Made by a program: the position numbers and the translations under genes
The notes under the pieces: model-generated
What the model saw: the letters and a program-made list of their open reading frames with translations, nothing else
The model's database searches: none
Told to the model about the DNA's origin: nothing
Part shown: one piece after another, positions 5,757 to 6,256 of the stretch
Layout: every line of letters starts with the position of its first letter
How positions within the stretch are numbered: position 1 is the stretch's first letter
NCBI GenBank assembly: GCA_913040765.1
Contig: CAJWIA010000092.1
Span: 1 to 6,256 of the forward strand
From: an uncultured Anaerolineales bacterium
Lineage (GTDB): Bacteria; Chloroflexota; Anaerolineae; Anaerolineales; UBA11657
Direction of reading: 5' to 3'
DNA length: 6,256 nucleotides

Positions 5757-6256
5757 ACAAATCATAGTCTCGCAAGAGATTTAACCCGACATTAGCAGCC
5801 CATTCACCTGCATATTTTATATGCCCTCCAAAACCACGTGTTTTAGTTGTCATCGACTTATCATCTGACTTGAACAAAGCGACACCAATGACGATACTAT
5901 TCTCTTTTTCGTATACTGCGGAGGCTATAACAAAATTGCTTTCTAGATTAGTTGGGTAACTCTGTATCATATCCTCCATATCTCTCTCAACATCACAATC
6001 ATCATTGGAAGAAAAATTACTTAATAATATACCAGTCTGAAATACGCCTTTTGCCTTATCCGCCAATACAAGTTTGCCAGCCAACTCACCACTGGTGCCA
6101 CTTTCTACAACTGACACAGTGTGACCGAACTTTTCGAGTTGGTCCAAAACAACTGATGCTAAAGATTGCCCGTCAACACCAAATATAACGTCCCTTAAAT
6201 AAGTTCGCGCCTCTTCTTCAACGCTACATATTAACTTATCTGCTTCTTTCTCTGAA
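5755..6256 (-). CDS. cinA: CinA C-terminal domain protein (5' end missing)
   Basis: The frame is open to the window edge, giving 166 residues of a longer protein; the TTG at 6147 is internal. Residues 1-36 (including RDVIFGVDGQSLASVV) match the linker and entry into the CinA C-terminal (PncC-like) domain, where the family reads roughly IFG.D..SLE.VV..LL. ESGTSGEL (51-58) stands where ESCTGGLL is expected, KGVFQTGILLSN (69-80) where the pGxSxxFxGGxxxYS segment is expected, and GFGGHIKYAGEWAANVGLNL (141-160) is the usual C-terminal helix. The Cys of ESCTGG is Gly53, and the Ser and Lys expected around residues 68-85 for nicotinamide mononucleotide deamidase activity are not evident. The preceding linker suggests a full CinA with an N-terminal MoCF-like domain, but that part is outside the window. 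It converges on the PAP2 operon. The fold is likely; the activity is doubtful. Confidence 0.75.
   Translation of the reverse strand, partial: SEKEADKLICSVEEEARTYLRDVIFGVDGQSLASVVLDQLEKFGHTVSVVESGTSGELAGKLVLADKAKGVFQTGILLSNFSSNDDCDVERDMEDMIQSYPTNLESNFVIASAVYEKENSIVIGVALFKSDDKSMTTKTRGFGGHIKYAGEWAANVGLNLLRDYDL

Noticed and set aside
5952..6188. 78-residue + strand open frame
   Set aside because: It is antisense to the CinA domain gene and has no motif or ribosome binding site.
1..6256. Defence system, CRISPR array, tRNA or insertion sequence
   Set aside because: I saw no direct repeat array, cloverleaf-like segment, transposase motif or terminal inverted repeats on either strand.

Overview
This is a gene-dense, AT-leaning bacterial window with seven protein-coding genes and no RNA genes, insertion sequences, CRISPR arrays or phage genes that I can see. 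The gene families fit an AT-rich, possibly marine, member of the Chloroflexota (for example a SAR202-like Dehalococcoidia). They are a stand-alone HNH protein with an LVLNANYEPL-type start, a 'quinate 5-dehydrogenase'-type protein followed by a long MobA-like nucleotidyltransferase, and a CinA-type protein. The taxonomic guess rests on remembered family resemblance, not on a search.

Left part (1-2352): The window opens inside a + strand gene running from base 1 to 999. It encodes a nucleotidyltransferase-like protein with a second, unfamiliar C-terminal domain. It converges on a minus-strand pair: a WaaE-like family 2 glycosyltransferase (1597-2352), then a small HNH endonuclease-family protein (1016-1531) 65 bases downstream.

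Middle (2353-3377): A short divergent intergenic region separates the glycosyltransferase from a + strand EamA/DMT-type ten-helix transporter, best started at 2430.

Right part (3378-5734): This is the clearest transcription unit. A well-formed sigma-70-type promoter (3430-3458) and a good Shine-Dalgarno precede a quinate-dehydrogenase-like protein (3486-4388). Next come a MobA-like nucleotidyltransferase (4404-5186) and a PAP2 membrane phosphatase (5183-5734) whose start overlaps the previous stop as ATGA. An NTP-sugar/alcohol-type nucleotidyltransferase coupled to a PAP2 phosphatase suggests synthesis or remodelling of a phosphorylated polar head group or lipid carrier, but the substrate cannot be read from sequence. 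A CinA C-terminal domain (5755 to the window end, minus strand) converges on this operon and is cut by the window edge.

Points most worth a second look: the three-gene 3486-5734 unit as a possible uncharacterised pathway; the first gene, whose nucleotidyltransferase fold appears to lack the usual metal-binding Asp and carries an unassigned C-terminal domain; and the CinA domain with altered active-site motifs. I found no clear evidence of a defence system or mobile element.
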